The translations under genes and the position numbers were made by a program. From an uncultured Burkholderiales bacterium (GTDB lineage Bacteria > Pseudomonadota > Gammaproteobacteria > Burkholderiales > Burkholderiaceae), in NCBI GenBank assembly GCA_946480465.1, contig CAMLJY010000015.1, positions 43,500 to 107,499 on the forward strand: a stretch of 64,000 nucleotides of DNA. Direction: 5' to 3'. How positions within the stretch are numbered: position 1 is the first letter of the stretch; each line of letters begins with the position of its first letter. Below are positions 25,174 to 33,901 of this stretch, one piece after another. The notes beneath the pieces were generated by a model that had not been told where the DNA came from, did no database searches, and saw nothing but the letters and a program-made list of their open reading frames with translations.

Positions 25174-26661
25174 ATGCCCAACCTCACCTTCACCAGCCCC
25201 CCGGGCGGCCTGCCGGCGGGCACGACGCCGGTCGGCGTGACGCTCGCCGTCTACGCGCCCTTCGGCAGCGACGCCGCGCTGACCTGCTACCCCGACGCCT
25301 CGCCCCAGCCGGTGCAGCAGCACCCGCTGGTGCAGAACCTGCTGCAGGTGTGCGAGACCGGGGTGCACGTCACCGCGCTGATCGACCTGCACGGCGACGA
25401 CACCTACCTGATCGACATCCCGGCGCTGAAGCCCCTGTCGATGCAGATCGCCAGCCGCTGGAAGCAGGACATGAACTCTCCGCGCACGCTGGCCGGCTTC
25501 CTGCGGCGCGCCCGCCAGCTGCGCCCGGAAACCACGCTGGTGCTGGGCCTGGAAGGCCATGGCGCGGGCTTCCTGCCTGAACTGGACCGCAGCCAGCTGA
25601 GCAGCCGCCACGTCACCGGCAACGGCAGCGCGCAATGGCGGATCACCGGCGAGCAGGGCACGCCGCAGAACCCCGACGGCTCGCCGCTGCTGCCCATGGG
25701 CTGCCCGCTGCTGCCGATGGGTTGCCCGCTGCTGCCGGTGAACCACCTGCCGCTGTCCACCTGGGGCCTGGGCCAGGCGCTGAAGGACGCGCAGGGCACG
25801 GGGCGCAAGCTGGGCGTGCTGCACTTCAACAACTGCTTCAACATGGCGGTGGAAGTGCTGCACACGGTGGCGCCGCATGCGGACGTGGCCACCGGTTACA
25901 TGAACTACAACTTCTTCACGGCCGGCGAAACCTATGCGCCGGCCTTCGCCAAGCTGCTGGCCGCCGGCACCGCCAGCACCGCGCAGTTCGCGCAGTGGCT
26001 GGCCGAGGCCAACCGCGACCTGCTGGCCTCGAAGTCGCACCACCCCACCGTGGGCGGCGTGGTGCAGCTGGCGCGCATGGCCGGCATCGCCACCGCGGTG
26101 GACACGCTGGCCAAGGCGCTCACCACGGCCCTGGCCGGCGCCGGCGCGGCGCAGCGGCCGGGGCTGGTCAGCGCCATCCGCAGCGCGCTGATCAAGGCGC
26201 AGCAGTACGACACCGTGGGCAATGCCAGGCTCGACGCGCCGGACGAACTGACCGACCTGTGCAGCCTGGCCGAGCAGCTGAAGGTGTTTCCTTCCCACCC
26301 GCCGGTGCAGGCCGCGGCGCAGGCGCTGCAGGGCGCGCTGGCCGGCATCAAGGCCTACGGCGCCACCGGCACGCCCTGGACGGAACCCACCATCACCTGG
26401 GACTTCTCGCGCCCGGCGCTGGCGATGAACATCCTCTGCCCCGACCCGCTGCGCCGCGGCCTGTGGGACTGGCGCTCGCCCTATTACCTGCAGAAGGCGC
26501 CCAGCGCCGCGCAGCCGCAGGTGATCGACTTCCTGAAGAACACCGCCTGGGTCGACTTCCTCATCGAGTACCACCGCGACGCGCCCTTCAAGGGCCTGCT
26601 GCCGGCGGCGATTCCCGCGTTCCCGGTCTTCAACCGGCGGCACACGTTGCCGCCGACCTGA
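25174..26661 (+). CDS. Clostripain family (C11, caspase-like) cysteine peptidase
   Basis: A 495-residue protein without a signal peptide. The catalytic dyad of the C11 branch of clan CD is visible: His129 in LGLEGHGAGF and Cys221 in FNNCFNMAVEV, each after a hydrophobic strand. Between them sits a repeat of PLLPMGC heptads (171-190), where C11 enzymes often carry a self-cleaved linker. These enzymes usually cut after Arg or Lys. ATG was chosen because GGAG stands six bases upstream. Divergent from the TPR/winged-helix gene and followed by a strong terminator, it forms a single-gene unit. Substrate unknown. Confidence 0.8.
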   Translation: MPNLTFTSPPGGLPAGTTPVGVTLAVYAPFGSDAALTCYPDASPQPVQQHPLVQNLLQVCETGVHVTALIDLHGDDTYLIDIPALKPLSMQIASRWKQDMNSPRTLAGFLRRARQLRPETTLVLGLEGHGAGFLPELDRSQLSSRHVTGNGSAQWRITGEQGTPQNPDGSPLLPMGCPLLPMGCPLLPVNHLPLSTWGLGQALKDAQGTGRKLGVLHFNNCFNMAVEVLHTVAPHADVATGYMNYNFFTAGETYAPAFAKLLAAGTASTAQFAQWLAEANRDLLASKSHHPTVGGVVQLARMAGIATAVDTLAKALTTALAGAGAAQRPGLVSAIRSALIKAQQYDTVGNARLDAPDELTDLCSLAEQLKVFPSHPPVQAAAQALQGALAGIKAYGATGTPWTEPTITWDFSRPALAMNILCPDPLRRGLWDWRSPYYLQKAPSAAQPQVIDFLKNTAWVDFLIEYHRDAPFKGLLPAAIPAFPVFNRRHTLPPT

Positions 26662-26691
26662 GCCGAGGACGCGGCGCCTGCCGCCCACCTG

Positions 26692-26732
26692 CGCGGCCCC
26701 GCCGGCCCCAAGCCGGCGGGGCCGCGTCTTTT
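26692..26732 (+). terminator. Strong intrinsic terminator after the C11 peptidase gene
   Basis: Perfect 15-bp stem (26692-26706 with 26712-26726), loop CCCAA, then TCTTTT. This separates the peptidase transcript from the RTX gene. Confidence 0.9.
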
Positions 26733-26921
26733 GCGTGATGGCACCGCGGGCTTGGCCGGCGCCGCGCGTGAATTCCGCACAGCCGCACGCGTGCGGCCGC
26801 CGCCGATCGTCGACGCATCGTCGCCGCCTTCCGCCACACCGAACGCCACGGACGCGTCGCGTTGCGAGGGCCCGCACGCTGCAATGGCCGCTCCCTCAAC
26901 CACCCCTGACAGGAGTTCACC

Positions 26922-28880
26922 ATGCCCATCATCATCAACGGCACCAACAACCCCGACGTCCTCACCGCCGGCTCGAACGCGGACCACCACATCTTCGGCC
27001 TGGCCGGCAACGACACGCTGACCGCACTGGGCGGCAACGACCGGCTCAACGGCGGCACCGGCAGCGACGTGATGAACGGCGGCCTCGGCAACGACACCTT
27101 CGTGGTCGACGCGGCCGGCGACGTCGTCAACGACACCGGCGGCATCGACACGGTCGAGTCCGGCATCAGCTACACGCTGGGCGCCGCCATCGAGCGGCTG
27201 GTGCTGACCGGCGCGGCGGCCATCAACGGCACCGGCAATGCGTCGAACAACACGCTGACCGGCAACGGCGCGAACAACGTGCTGAACGGCGGCGCGGGCG
27301 CCGACCTGATGCGCGGCGGCCAGGGCAACGACGCCTACTTCGTCGACAACGCCGGCGACACGGTGAGCGAACTGGCCGGCGCCGGCACCGACTGGGTCTA
27401 TTCCAGCGTGACCTACACGCTGGCCAACAACGTCGAGAACCTGGTGCTCACCGGCGCCGCGGCGATCAACGGCACCGGCAACGACCTGGACAACCTGATC
27501 TACGGCAACGGCGCCAACAACGTGCTGAACGGCGACGGCGGCAGCGACACGATGCGCGGCGGCAACGGCAACGACAGCTACTACGTCGACGTGTCGACCG
27601 ATGCAGCGATCGAGAACGCCGGCCAGGGCACCGACACGGTGTATTCGCGCGCCGCGGACTTCACGCTCGGCGCCAACGTCGAGAACCTGGACCTGCTGTC
27701 GCAATCCTTCGTCCTGCTGCCCGGCGGCGGCATCGGGCTGCTGCCCGGCGGCGTCAACGGCAGCGGCAACGGGCTGGCCAACGTGATCGAGGGCAACTCG
27801 GGCGCCAACGTGCTGCGCGGCATGGGCGGCAACGACACCCTCTTCGGCGAGGGCGGCAACGACACGCTGGACGGCGGCACCGGCAACGACACGATGACCG
27901 GCGGCACCGGCGACGACACCTACGTCGTCGACTCCGCCCTGGACAACGTGGTGGAGCTGGCCGGCGAGGGCACGGACACGGTGCAGGTCTCGGTCAGCCA
28001 CTCGATGGACCTGAACGTCGAGAACCTGGTGATGACCGGCGCGGCCAACCTCACCGCCATCGGCAACAACCTGGCCAACAAGATGACCGGCAACGCCGGC
28101 GCCAACTTCATCAGCGGCGGCGCCGGCGCCGACACGCTGCAAGGCGGGCTGGGCAATGACGTGTACGAGGTGGACAACGTGGGCGACGTGCTGATCGAGG
28201 CCGCCGGCGGCGGCACCGACCGGGTGAACGCCTTCGTCAGCTGGACGCTGGGGGCCGAGCTCGAGAACCTGTCGCTGCTGGGTGGCGCCAACCTCAGCGG
28301 CACCGGCAACGCCGCCGCCAACGTGATCGTCGGCAACGTGGGGAACAACGTGCTGCAGGGCCTGGGCGGCAACGACACGCTGTGGGGCGGCGCCGGCAAC
28401 GACACGCTGCAAGGCGGCACCGGCTCGGACGACATCCACGGCCAGGCCGGCAACGACACGCTGCGCGCGGTCGACAACGTGGCCTTCGTCGACGACGGTG
28501 CCGAGGACCGCTTCCATTTCGACGGCGCGCTGAACGCCGCGAGCAACGTCGACCTGATCGACAAGGCCAGCTTCACCGCCGGCGGTGCCGAGGGAACCGA
28601 CGACGAGATCGTGCTGGAGAACGGCATCTTCACCGCGCTGCTGTCGGCGGGCGGCACCAACACCGGTACGCTGGGCGCGGCCTACTACTTCGAGGGCCTG
28701 TCGCACGGCACCGGGCAGTTCGATCCGATCGGCATCTACAACGACACCGCGACCGGACAGCTCTACTACAACCCGACCTTCGGCACGGCGAACGACAGCG
28801 TGCTGTTCGCGGTGGTGAACCTGGCCGGCGTGGCCGGCGGCTCGGCGGTGCTGTCCGCCGAGGAGTTCACGCTGGCCTGA
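26922..28880 (+). CDS. RTX-type calcium-binding secreted protein
   Basis: A 652-residue protein with no N-terminal signal peptide. It consists of repeated hemolysin-type nonapeptide blocks (GGxGxDxxx, for example GGTGSDVMNGGLGNDTFVVD) alternating with about 45-residue beta segments such as LGAAIERLVLTGAAAINGTG. The last 100 residues resemble the C-terminal type I secretion domain of such proteins, ending in acidic and aliphatic residues (AEEFTLA). Export through a TolC-type channel and calcium-dependent folding outside the cell are expected. ACAGGAG precedes the ATG. The stop TGA directly abuts the stop of the convergent gene. Confidence 0.92.
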   Translation: MPIIINGTNNPDVLTAGSNADHHIFGLAGNDTLTALGGNDRLNGGTGSDVMNGGLGNDTFVVDAAGDVVNDTGGIDTVESGISYTLGAAIERLVLTGAAAINGTGNASNNTLTGNGANNVLNGGAGADLMRGGQGNDAYFVDNAGDTVSELAGAGTDWVYSSVTYTLANNVENLVLTGAAAINGTGNDLDNLIYGNGANNVLNGDGGSDTMRGGNGNDSYYVDVSTDAAIENAGQGTDTVYSRAADFTLGANVENLDLLSQSFVLLPGGGIGLLPGGVNGSGNGLANVIEGNSGANVLRGMGGNDTLFGEGGNDTLDGGTGNDTMTGGTGDDTYVVDSALDNVVELAGEGTDTVQVSVSHSMDLNVENLVMTGAANLTAIGNNLANKMTGNAGANFISGGAGADTLQGGLGNDVYEVDNVGDVLIEAAGGGTDRVNAFVSWTLGAELENLSLLGGANLSGTGNAAANVIVGNVGNNVLQGLGGNDTLWGGAGNDTLQGGTGSDDIHGQAGNDTLRAVDNVAFVDDGAEDRFHFDGALNAASNVDLIDKASFTAGGAEGTDDEIVLENGIFTALLSAGGTNTGTLGAAYYFEGLSHGTGQFDPIGIYNDTATGQLYYNPTFGTANDSVLFAVVNLAGVAGGSAVLSAEEFTLA

Positions 28881-29468
28881 TCAGCCCGCCGGCCAGGGGG
28901 TGGTGCCGAATCCGATGCGGAGCAATGCATGCAGCGGATCGGCATCGCCCGGCCGGATCGACATGGTTGCCGGCGTCGCGCTGCCGCCACCCTGCGCGGG
29001 GCGCACCAGCGCACGCAGCGCATTGCGCCCTTCCACCCGCAACTGCACCTGCAGCAGCAGGCGCTGCTCGACGTCCTCGCGGTCGTCCTGCAGCGTCAGC
29101 GTGGCCTCGGTCCAGTCCGGCTCGCCGAGGATGCGCGGCAGCAGCCCGGTGGGGCCGAAGTACAGCACGCCCAGGCAGCGCAGCGCCTGCACCGCGGGAG
29201 AGCGCTTGGCGTCGTGCACCATCGGCAGCAGCCGGGTCTCGGTGTCGTGGTCACGCGGGCCGCGGCAGCGGGCCATCAGCTGGCTGCGGTCGCCCCAGGG
29301 ACGCAATTCGACCAGCCGGCGCTCGTCCGGGCTGCGCAGGTACTTGACGAGGATGTCGGCATGCACCGCGACGGGCGCCTCGGCGCGCACGGGACGCGGC
29401 GCCAGGGCCGGCATGCGAAGCGCGGCCGAAGCCGCTGCGTCACTGGAGACGAAGACAGACTGAACCAT
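28881..29468 (-). CDS. Protein of unknown function, RpoN-linked
   Basis: A 195-residue soluble protein. It has an alternating beta pattern (LVELRPWGDRSQLMARCRG, RLLLQVQLRVEGRNALRAL) but no motif I recognise. GGGAGGA precedes the ATG and a textbook sigma-54 site stands 15 nt before it. It is divergent from a glycosyltransferase gene that also has a sigma-54 site, so a role in the same surface programme is plausible. Confidence 0.7.
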   Translation of the reverse strand: MVQSVFVSSDAAASAALRMPALAPRPVRAEAPVAVHADILVKYLRSPDERRLVELRPWGDRSQLMARCRGPRDHDTETRLLPMVHDAKRSPAVQALRCLGVLYFGPTGLLPRILGEPDWTEATLTLQDDREDVEQRLLLQVQLRVEGRNALRALVRPAQGGGSATPATMSIRPGDADPLHALLRIGFGTTPWPAG

Positions 29469-29494
29469 GGAATCCTCCCGAAAACCGATGTTGG

Positions 29495-29508
29495 GCAAAC
29501 CGCGTGCC
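29495..29508 (-). promoter_or_regulatory. Sigma-54 promoter for the 195-aa gene
   Basis: GGCACGCGGTTTGC matches GGCAY-N5-TTGC. Predicted leader 15 nt. Confidence 0.75.
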
Positions 29509-29546
29509 CGCTGTTTTTGGGCGGCATTCTCGCCGCAGTGGAGGCT

Positions 29547-29584
29547 TTTACAGCGGACCGGAAGTTGTTGCGGAACGTTTACGG
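29547..29584 (+). promoter_or_regulatory. Candidate RpoN-activator enhancer between two sigma-54 promoters
   Basis: Holds TTTTACAGCGG and TTGCGGAACGTTTAC, both shared in part with 19962-19982. It lies between the promoters at 29495 (-) and 29586 (+) and could serve both. Confidence 0.35.
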
Positions 29585-29585
29585 A

Positions 29586-29599
29586 GGCACGCCGCTTGC
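29586..29599 (+). promoter_or_regulatory. Sigma-54 promoter for the glycosyltransferase gene
   Basis: GGCACGCCGCTTGC matches GGCAY-N5-TTGC. Predicted leader 24 nt. Confidence 0.75.
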
Positions 29600-29634
29600 C
29601 TTCCCCCGCCATCGCCTGAAGATGGATTCGCCCC

Positions 29635-30855
29635 ATGCATTCCCTGCTCGTCTATTCGCACCTGCGCTGGGCCTTCGTGCGCCAGCGCCCGCAGCACCTG
29701 ATGTCGCGCCTGGCCGGCTGGTACGACGTCAAGTTCATCGAGGAGCCGGTTCACACCGGCGGCAGCGCCCGCCTCGAGGTGCGCCACGTCGCCCCCGGCG
29801 TGACGGTGCTGGTGCCCCACACGCCGGTGCCCGAAGCCGGCTTCAACGACCGCCAGCTGCCCTGCCTCAAGGCGCTGCTGTCGGGCAGCGCCGCGCGCGA
29901 GCACGGCCTGAACCGGGCGCTGGCCTGGCTGTACACGCCGATGGCGCTGCCGCTGGCCGAAACGCTGGAACCGCCGCTGGTGGTCTACGACTGCATGGAC
30001 GAGCTGGCCAACTTCCGGGGCGCACCGCCGCAGCTGCGCGAGCGCGAGGCGGAACTGCTGCGGCGCGCCGACCTGGTGTTCACCGGCGGCCCTTCCCTCT
30101 ACGAATCGCGCCGCCATCGCCACCCCCGGGTGCACTGCCTGCCCAGCGCGGTGGATGCGGCGCACTTCGCCCCGTCCGGCCTCGATCCGGCGGACCTGCA
30201 GGCCGACCAGGCCGAGGCGCTGCAGGGCGCGCTGCCGCGGCCGCGCCTGGGCTTCTTCGGGGTGATCGACGAGCGCCTGGACCTCGAACTGCTGGCCGGC
30301 CTGGCCGATGCCCGGCCCGAGTGGCAGATCGTGATGGCCGGGCCGGTGGCCAAGATCGATGCGGCCGTGCTGCCGCAGCGGCCCAACATCCACTGGCTGG
30401 GCATGCAGCCCTATGCCCGCCTGCCCTACCTGCTGGCCGGGTGGGACGTGGCGTTGATGCCCTTTGCGCTGAACGACGCCACCGCCTTCATCAGCCCGAC
30501 CAAGACGCTGGAGTACCTGGCCGGGGAGAAGCCGGTGGTCAGCACGCCGGTGCGCGACGTCGCCATGCTGTATGGCCACGTGGTGCGGCTGGCCAGCGGG
30601 GTGCTGGACTTCGTCGGCGCCTGCGAGGACACGCTGGCCGAGACCCGGCGCCAGCGCAGCAAGCGGGTGATGGAGATGCTGACCACCGTGTCCACCAGTT
30701 CGTGGGACCGCTCGGCCGCCACCGTGCACGCGCTGATCGAGCAGCTGCGCGCGAAACGCGAGCCGGCACGCCACGACGATGACCTGCCGGCGCTGGCCGC
30801 CGCGCTGCACGCCGCGCCCGCGGCCCGCGGACCGCAGGCGCGGCCGCTGCGCTGA
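29635..30855 (+). CDS. Glycosyltransferase, GT-B fold (group 1 type)
   Basis: A 406-residue cytoplasmic enzyme transferring a sugar from an activated donor in exopolysaccharide or glycolipid assembly. The N-terminal half opens LVYSHLRWAFVRQRPQHLMS, a signature of TuaH-like transferases; the C-terminal half has LGFFGVIDERLDLELLAGLA and the donor-site loop FALNDATAFISPTKTLEYLA with its conserved Glu. The tail after 380 is Ala/Arg-rich. Its own sigma-54 promoter suggests timing together with the glycan operon beyond. Confidence 0.9.
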   Translation: MHSLLVYSHLRWAFVRQRPQHLMSRLAGWYDVKFIEEPVHTGGSARLEVRHVAPGVTVLVPHTPVPEAGFNDRQLPCLKALLSGSAAREHGLNRALAWLYTPMALPLAETLEPPLVVYDCMDELANFRGAPPQLREREAELLRRADLVFTGGPSLYESRRHRHPRVHCLPSAVDAAHFAPSGLDPADLQADQAEALQGALPRPRLGFFGVIDERLDLELLAGLADARPEWQIVMAGPVAKIDAAVLPQRPNIHWLGMQPYARLPYLLAGWDVALMPFALNDATAFISPTKTLEYLAGEKPVVSTPVRDVAMLYGHVVRLASGVLDFVGACEDTLAETRRQRSKRVMEMLTTVSTSSWDRSAATVHALIEQLRAKREPARHDDDLPALAAALHAAPAARGPQARPLR

Positions 30856-30966
30856 GCCCGCACTGGAGACCCGGCCCGCGGCTCGCGCGGGCCGCTCCTC
30901 ATCCGCTTGGGTGGCGCGCTCTGCATCCCGCGCGCTTCCCGCCGCCATCCCGACCGCGGGTAGCGG

Positions 30967-31134
30967 CTACATGCGCTCCCGCTTGTGCCGCGGCAGCTCG
31001 GCGTCGAGGTCCTCGTGGTCTTCCGGCACGTCGGGCGGCGGCGGCAGGTCGGGCCGCTGGCCGGGGTCGGGCACGGGCGGCGGCTGCGGGCCCGGATCGG
31101 GGTCGGGCCCGGGGCGGTGGTTCAGGGCGCCCAT
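30967..31134 (-). CDS. Small Pro/Asp-rich protein (55 aa)
   Basis: A 55-residue protein, mainly Pro, Asp and Gly (HRPGPDPDPGPQPPPVPDPG) with a basic end. GAGGA stands eight bases before the ATG, and similar tiny Pro-rich proteins recur in Burkholderiales. It is probably disordered. Function unknown. Confidence 0.5.
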   Translation of the reverse strand: MGALNHRPGPDPDPGPQPPPVPDPGQRPDLPPPPDVPEDHEDLDAELPRHKRERM

Positions 31135-31171
31135 GGTCGCCGTCCTCGCGCGCAGCGCGCCGGTGCGCCGC

Positions 31172-31645
31172 TCAGCGGTGTGAGGTCAAGCGCCCCACGA
31201 CCAGGCCCACGGCAAGCGCGATCGCCACCGCGGACAGGGGGCTCTCGCGCACGCGGGTGCGGGCCGTCTCGGCCCATTCCTGCTCCATCTCCATCAGGTG
31301 GTCGTAGCCGGAGCGCAGGCGCTCGGCGGCGTGGCCCACGGTGCCGGCGGCACGGTCCACGGCCTGGTGCGTGGCCTGCACGGCCTTGTCCATCGTGCGT
31401 TCCGCGGTGGCGGTGGCGCCGCCACCGGAACTGCCGAACGACGAACCGGACGAAGACGCGCCCGACGGCGACGCGCCGCCGTAGCCGCTGCCGGCCGAGC
31501 TGGCGGCCGAGCCCGCGCCCAGGCCCGACGCGCTGCCGATGCTGGTGCCCGCGCCAGGTGTCGAGGCCATGCCCGTGCCGGTGCCCGCGGCCGTGCTGCC
31601 GGGGGTGGTGGACGAGGTGGACTGGGTCGGAAACTGGTTGGCCAT
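31172..31645 (-). CDS. DUF883/ElaB-like membrane-anchored protein
   Basis: A 157-residue protein. Residues 1-85 are Ser/Gly/Thr/Ala-rich and disordered. Then comes an amphipathic coiled helix (AERTMDKAVQATHQAVDRAA) and a C-terminal tail anchor VRESPLSAVAIALAVGLVVG, the hallmark of the ElaB/YqjD family, whose members tether to the inner membrane and can bind ribosomes in stationary phase in E. coli. The long Ser/Gly head is unusual. A perfect sigma-54 site lies upstream. Confidence 0.85.
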   Translation of the reverse strand: MANQFPTQSTSSTTPGSTAAGTGTGMASTPGAGTSIGSASGLGAGSAASSAGSGYGGASPSGASSSGSSFGSSGGGATATAERTMDKAVQATHQAVDRAAGTVGHAAERLRSGYDHLMEMEQEWAETARTRVRESPLSAVAIALAVGLVVGRLTSHR

Positions 31646-31695
31646 GATCGGGTCTCCCGTGGGCTGTGGGTGGAAGAGGAGGTCCGCACGCTTGG

Positions 31696-31709
31696 GCAAA
31701 CGGCGTGCC
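31696..31709 (-). promoter_or_regulatory. Sigma-54 promoter for the DUF883 gene
   Basis: GGCACGCCGTTTGC matches GGCAY-N5-TTGC and is identical to the site at 38095. Predicted leader 39 nt. Confidence 0.75.
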
Positions 31710-31808
31710 GGCCGGCAGCAGGCGAAGTCCGGTCCCGCGGGGCGATCGCCGGCCGCCCGGCCAGGGCGGCGCGGTCTCCGCCCTTCGGCCCGTCAGGCCT
31801 GCCGCCGG

Positions 31809-32828
31809 TCAGGCCTGCGGCAAGCTTTGCGCGGCCGGCGCCGGCAGGCCGCACACCTGGCGCAGCAGGCGGTCCCAGTCGGCGGCGAAACGCTCGATGC
31901 CGAAGCGGGCCAGCGCCGCCTCGCGCGCGGCACGGCCCCAGCGCTGCGCGAGCGCGGGGTCGGCGATCAGTGCGCGCATTGCCTGCACCAGCCGATCCAC
32001 CCGGGTGTCGACGCAGCCGCTCACGCCGTCCTGGATCACCGTGGGCATCTCCGTCGTCGCCAGGCCGACGATGGGCATGCCCAGCATCATGGCCTCGATC
32101 AGCGCCAGCCCCAGGCTGGTGTAGCGGACCGGGTGGAAATAGAAGCGGAACTGCGCCATCAGCGCCGGCAGCGCCGGGTTCGGCGTCTCGCCGATGCCGC
32201 CCATCGTCTCGCTGCCCATGCCGGTCAAAGTGAGCGGCACCCGCCTCGCGCAGTGCTGGTAGACGTCGGTGCCCAGCCGGCGGCCGCGGCGCTCGAGGTT
32301 GTTGACGACGACGATGCCCTCCGGCCGCTCGCCGGTCCAGCGCAGGTCCGGGTCGGGCAGCGCGACGCCGTGCTCGATCACCGTCGTCGGCGTCCCGTCC
32401 GCATCCCACATCAGCGCATTAAAGGGCGTCACCTGCACGATGTGCGCGCCGCTGCCGGCGGCGGGGTGGCGCGTGGCGGTGGGATGCTGCTGCGGCGGGT
32501 CGTGCTCGAGGTAGACGGCCGGCAGCGCGCGCTGACCGGGGCTCAGCCACTCGTGGCGGTCCTGCTCCCAGTGCGTGCGCGACTGGTACAGCACGCAGTC
32601 GAAGCGGTGGCGCGCCAGCTCCGACGCCGGCACCTCGTGCAGGTTGCCGCGCCAGGGCAGCGCGCCGACGCGCCCGGCATGGCCCGGCGGGTGGCCGGGC
32701 AGCGTGACCAGGAAGAAGTCGTGCGGCGCATGGCTGAGGTAGTGCAGGTAGTTGCCGTGCACGTGCCAGGTCAGTACCTTCAGGCGCGGCGCGCCCTCTT
32801 CCGTGCCCACTTCGCCCGCAGCGGTCAC
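31809..32828 (-). CDS. Glycosyltransferase, GT-B fold (last gene of the glycan operon)
   Basis: A 339-residue transferase. The acceptor half starts LKVLTWHVHGNYLHYLSHAP; the donor half has IVVVNNLERRGRRLGTDVYQ, YTSLGLALIEAMMLGMPIVG and a conserved Glu in the E-x7-E region. GTG was chosen: its first bases overlap the TGA of the upstream gene (GTGA), the arrangement seen throughout this operon. It probably adds one sugar of the repeat unit. Donor and acceptor unknown. Confidence 0.87.
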   Translation of the reverse strand: MTAAGEVGTEEGAPRLKVLTWHVHGNYLHYLSHAPHDFFLVTLPGHPPGHAGRVGALPWRGNLHEVPASELARHRFDCVLYQSRTHWEQDRHEWLSPGQRALPAVYLEHDPPQQHPTATRHPAAGSGAHIVQVTPFNALMWDADGTPTTVIEHGVALPDPDLRWTGERPEGIVVVNNLERRGRRLGTDVYQHCARRVPLTLTGMGSETMGGIGETPNPALPALMAQFRFYFHPVRYTSLGLALIEAMMLGMPIVGLATTEMPTVIQDGVSGCVDTRVDRLVQAMRALIADPALAQRWGRAAREAALARFGIERFAADWDRLLRQVCGLPAPAAQSLPQA

Positions 32829-33901
32829 GCCGGCACCCCCAGGCGCTGCCGCACCGCGTGGTCCACCGCCTGCAGCGGCAGCGTGGTGGCGCATTCATGG
32901 CCGCTGGGACAGCGGTCGTGGTGGCAGGGGCGGCACGGCGCCGGCTGCCACAGCGTGGCATGGCGCAGCACGTCCTGCGGCGCAAAGCGCGAGGCATCGG
33001 CGCCGCAGCTGATGACCACGCTGGGCGTGGCCAGCGCTGCCGCGATGTGCGAGACCCCGGTGTCGTTGCACACCAGCAGCGCCGCCCGCTCGACCAGCGC
33101 CCCCAGGCTCCACAGGTCGGTGCGGCCGGCCAGGTCCACCGCCGGATGCTTCATCAGGCCGCGCACTTCGGACGTCAGCGGCTGTTCCGATTCGCCGCCG
33201 GTCAGCACCACCCGGTAGCCGCGTGCGGCGATGCGGTCGGCCACCGACGCGAAGGACGCCGGCATCCAGCGCCGCGACGCCAGCCGGGCGCCGGGGTGCA
33301 CCACGACGCAGGGCGGCCCGTCGTCCACCGCCGGCCACTGGCGCTTCAGCGCCGCGCGGTCCTCGGGCCGCAGCGGAAACTGCAGCTGCGTGCCCTGGCG
33401 CGGCAGGCCCAGGCGGTCGGTCAGCGCCAGCAGGCGCTCCACCTCGTGGCCTTGCTCGGGCCAGCGCACGCGGTCGGCGGCGGCGCTGATCACGCCGTCG
33501 TCGGCGCCGCCGGGCGTGAAACCGACCAGCCGCCGCGGCGCGCACGCCGCCAGCAGCGGGTTCACGACGTGGCCGCTGCCGTGCAGCTGCAGCAGCAGGT
33601 CGAAGCGCTCGGACTGCATCGCATGCAGGAAGCCGGGCAGCGCGACGTGCGTGGTCGGCGCCTCGGGCAGGCCGGGCCAGCCCGGGAACTCGATGAAGCG
33701 GCTGACCATCGGCAGCCGCTCGGCCAGCGGCCGCGCCCAGCGCAGGCCGATCAGCACCAGCTCGGCGCCGGGCCAGGCCGCGGCCACGGCGCGCAGCGCG
33801 GGCACGGCGCACAGCATGTCGCCCAGCATCAGGGCCCGGAAGATGCCGATGCGCTTCGGTGCCGCACCCGCGGCAGCCGTGGTCGTCGAGGAGATGTTCA
33901 T
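32825..33901 (-). CDS. Glycosyltransferase family 9 (heptosyltransferase-like)
   Basis: A 358-residue GT9 enzyme of the ADP-heptose:LPS heptosyltransferase fold. Landmarks are RIGIFRALMLGDMLCAVPAL near the start, HPGARLASRRWMPASFA and the donor loop LLVCNDTGVSHIAAALATPS. The C-terminus has a Cys-rich stretch (CRPCHHDRCPSGHEC) that could bind metal; related GT9 proteins share it. It is not necessarily LPS-specific here, since it sits among glycan operon genes. Its ATG overlaps the previous stop. Confidence 0.9.
   Translation of the reverse strand: MNISSTTTAAAGAAPKRIGIFRALMLGDMLCAVPALRAVAAAWPGAELVLIGLRWARPLAERLPMVSRFIEFPGWPGLPEAPTTHVALPGFLHAMQSERFDLLLQLHGSGHVVNPLLAACAPRRLVGFTPGGADDGVISAAADRVRWPEQGHEVERLLALTDRLGLPRQGTQLQFPLRPEDRAALKRQWPAVDDGPPCVVVHPGARLASRRWMPASFASVADRIAARGYRVVLTGGESEQPLTSEVRGLMKHPAVDLAGRTDLWSLGALVERAALLVCNDTGVSHIAAALATPSVVISCGADASRFAPQDVLRHATLWQPAPCRPCHHDRCPSGHECATTLPLQAVDHAVRQRLGVPA

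Noticed and set aside
25684..25743. Reading the heptad repeat as a metal-binding Cys cluster
   Set aside because: Only two Cys residues recur in a Pro/Leu-rich linker without His or acidic ligands.
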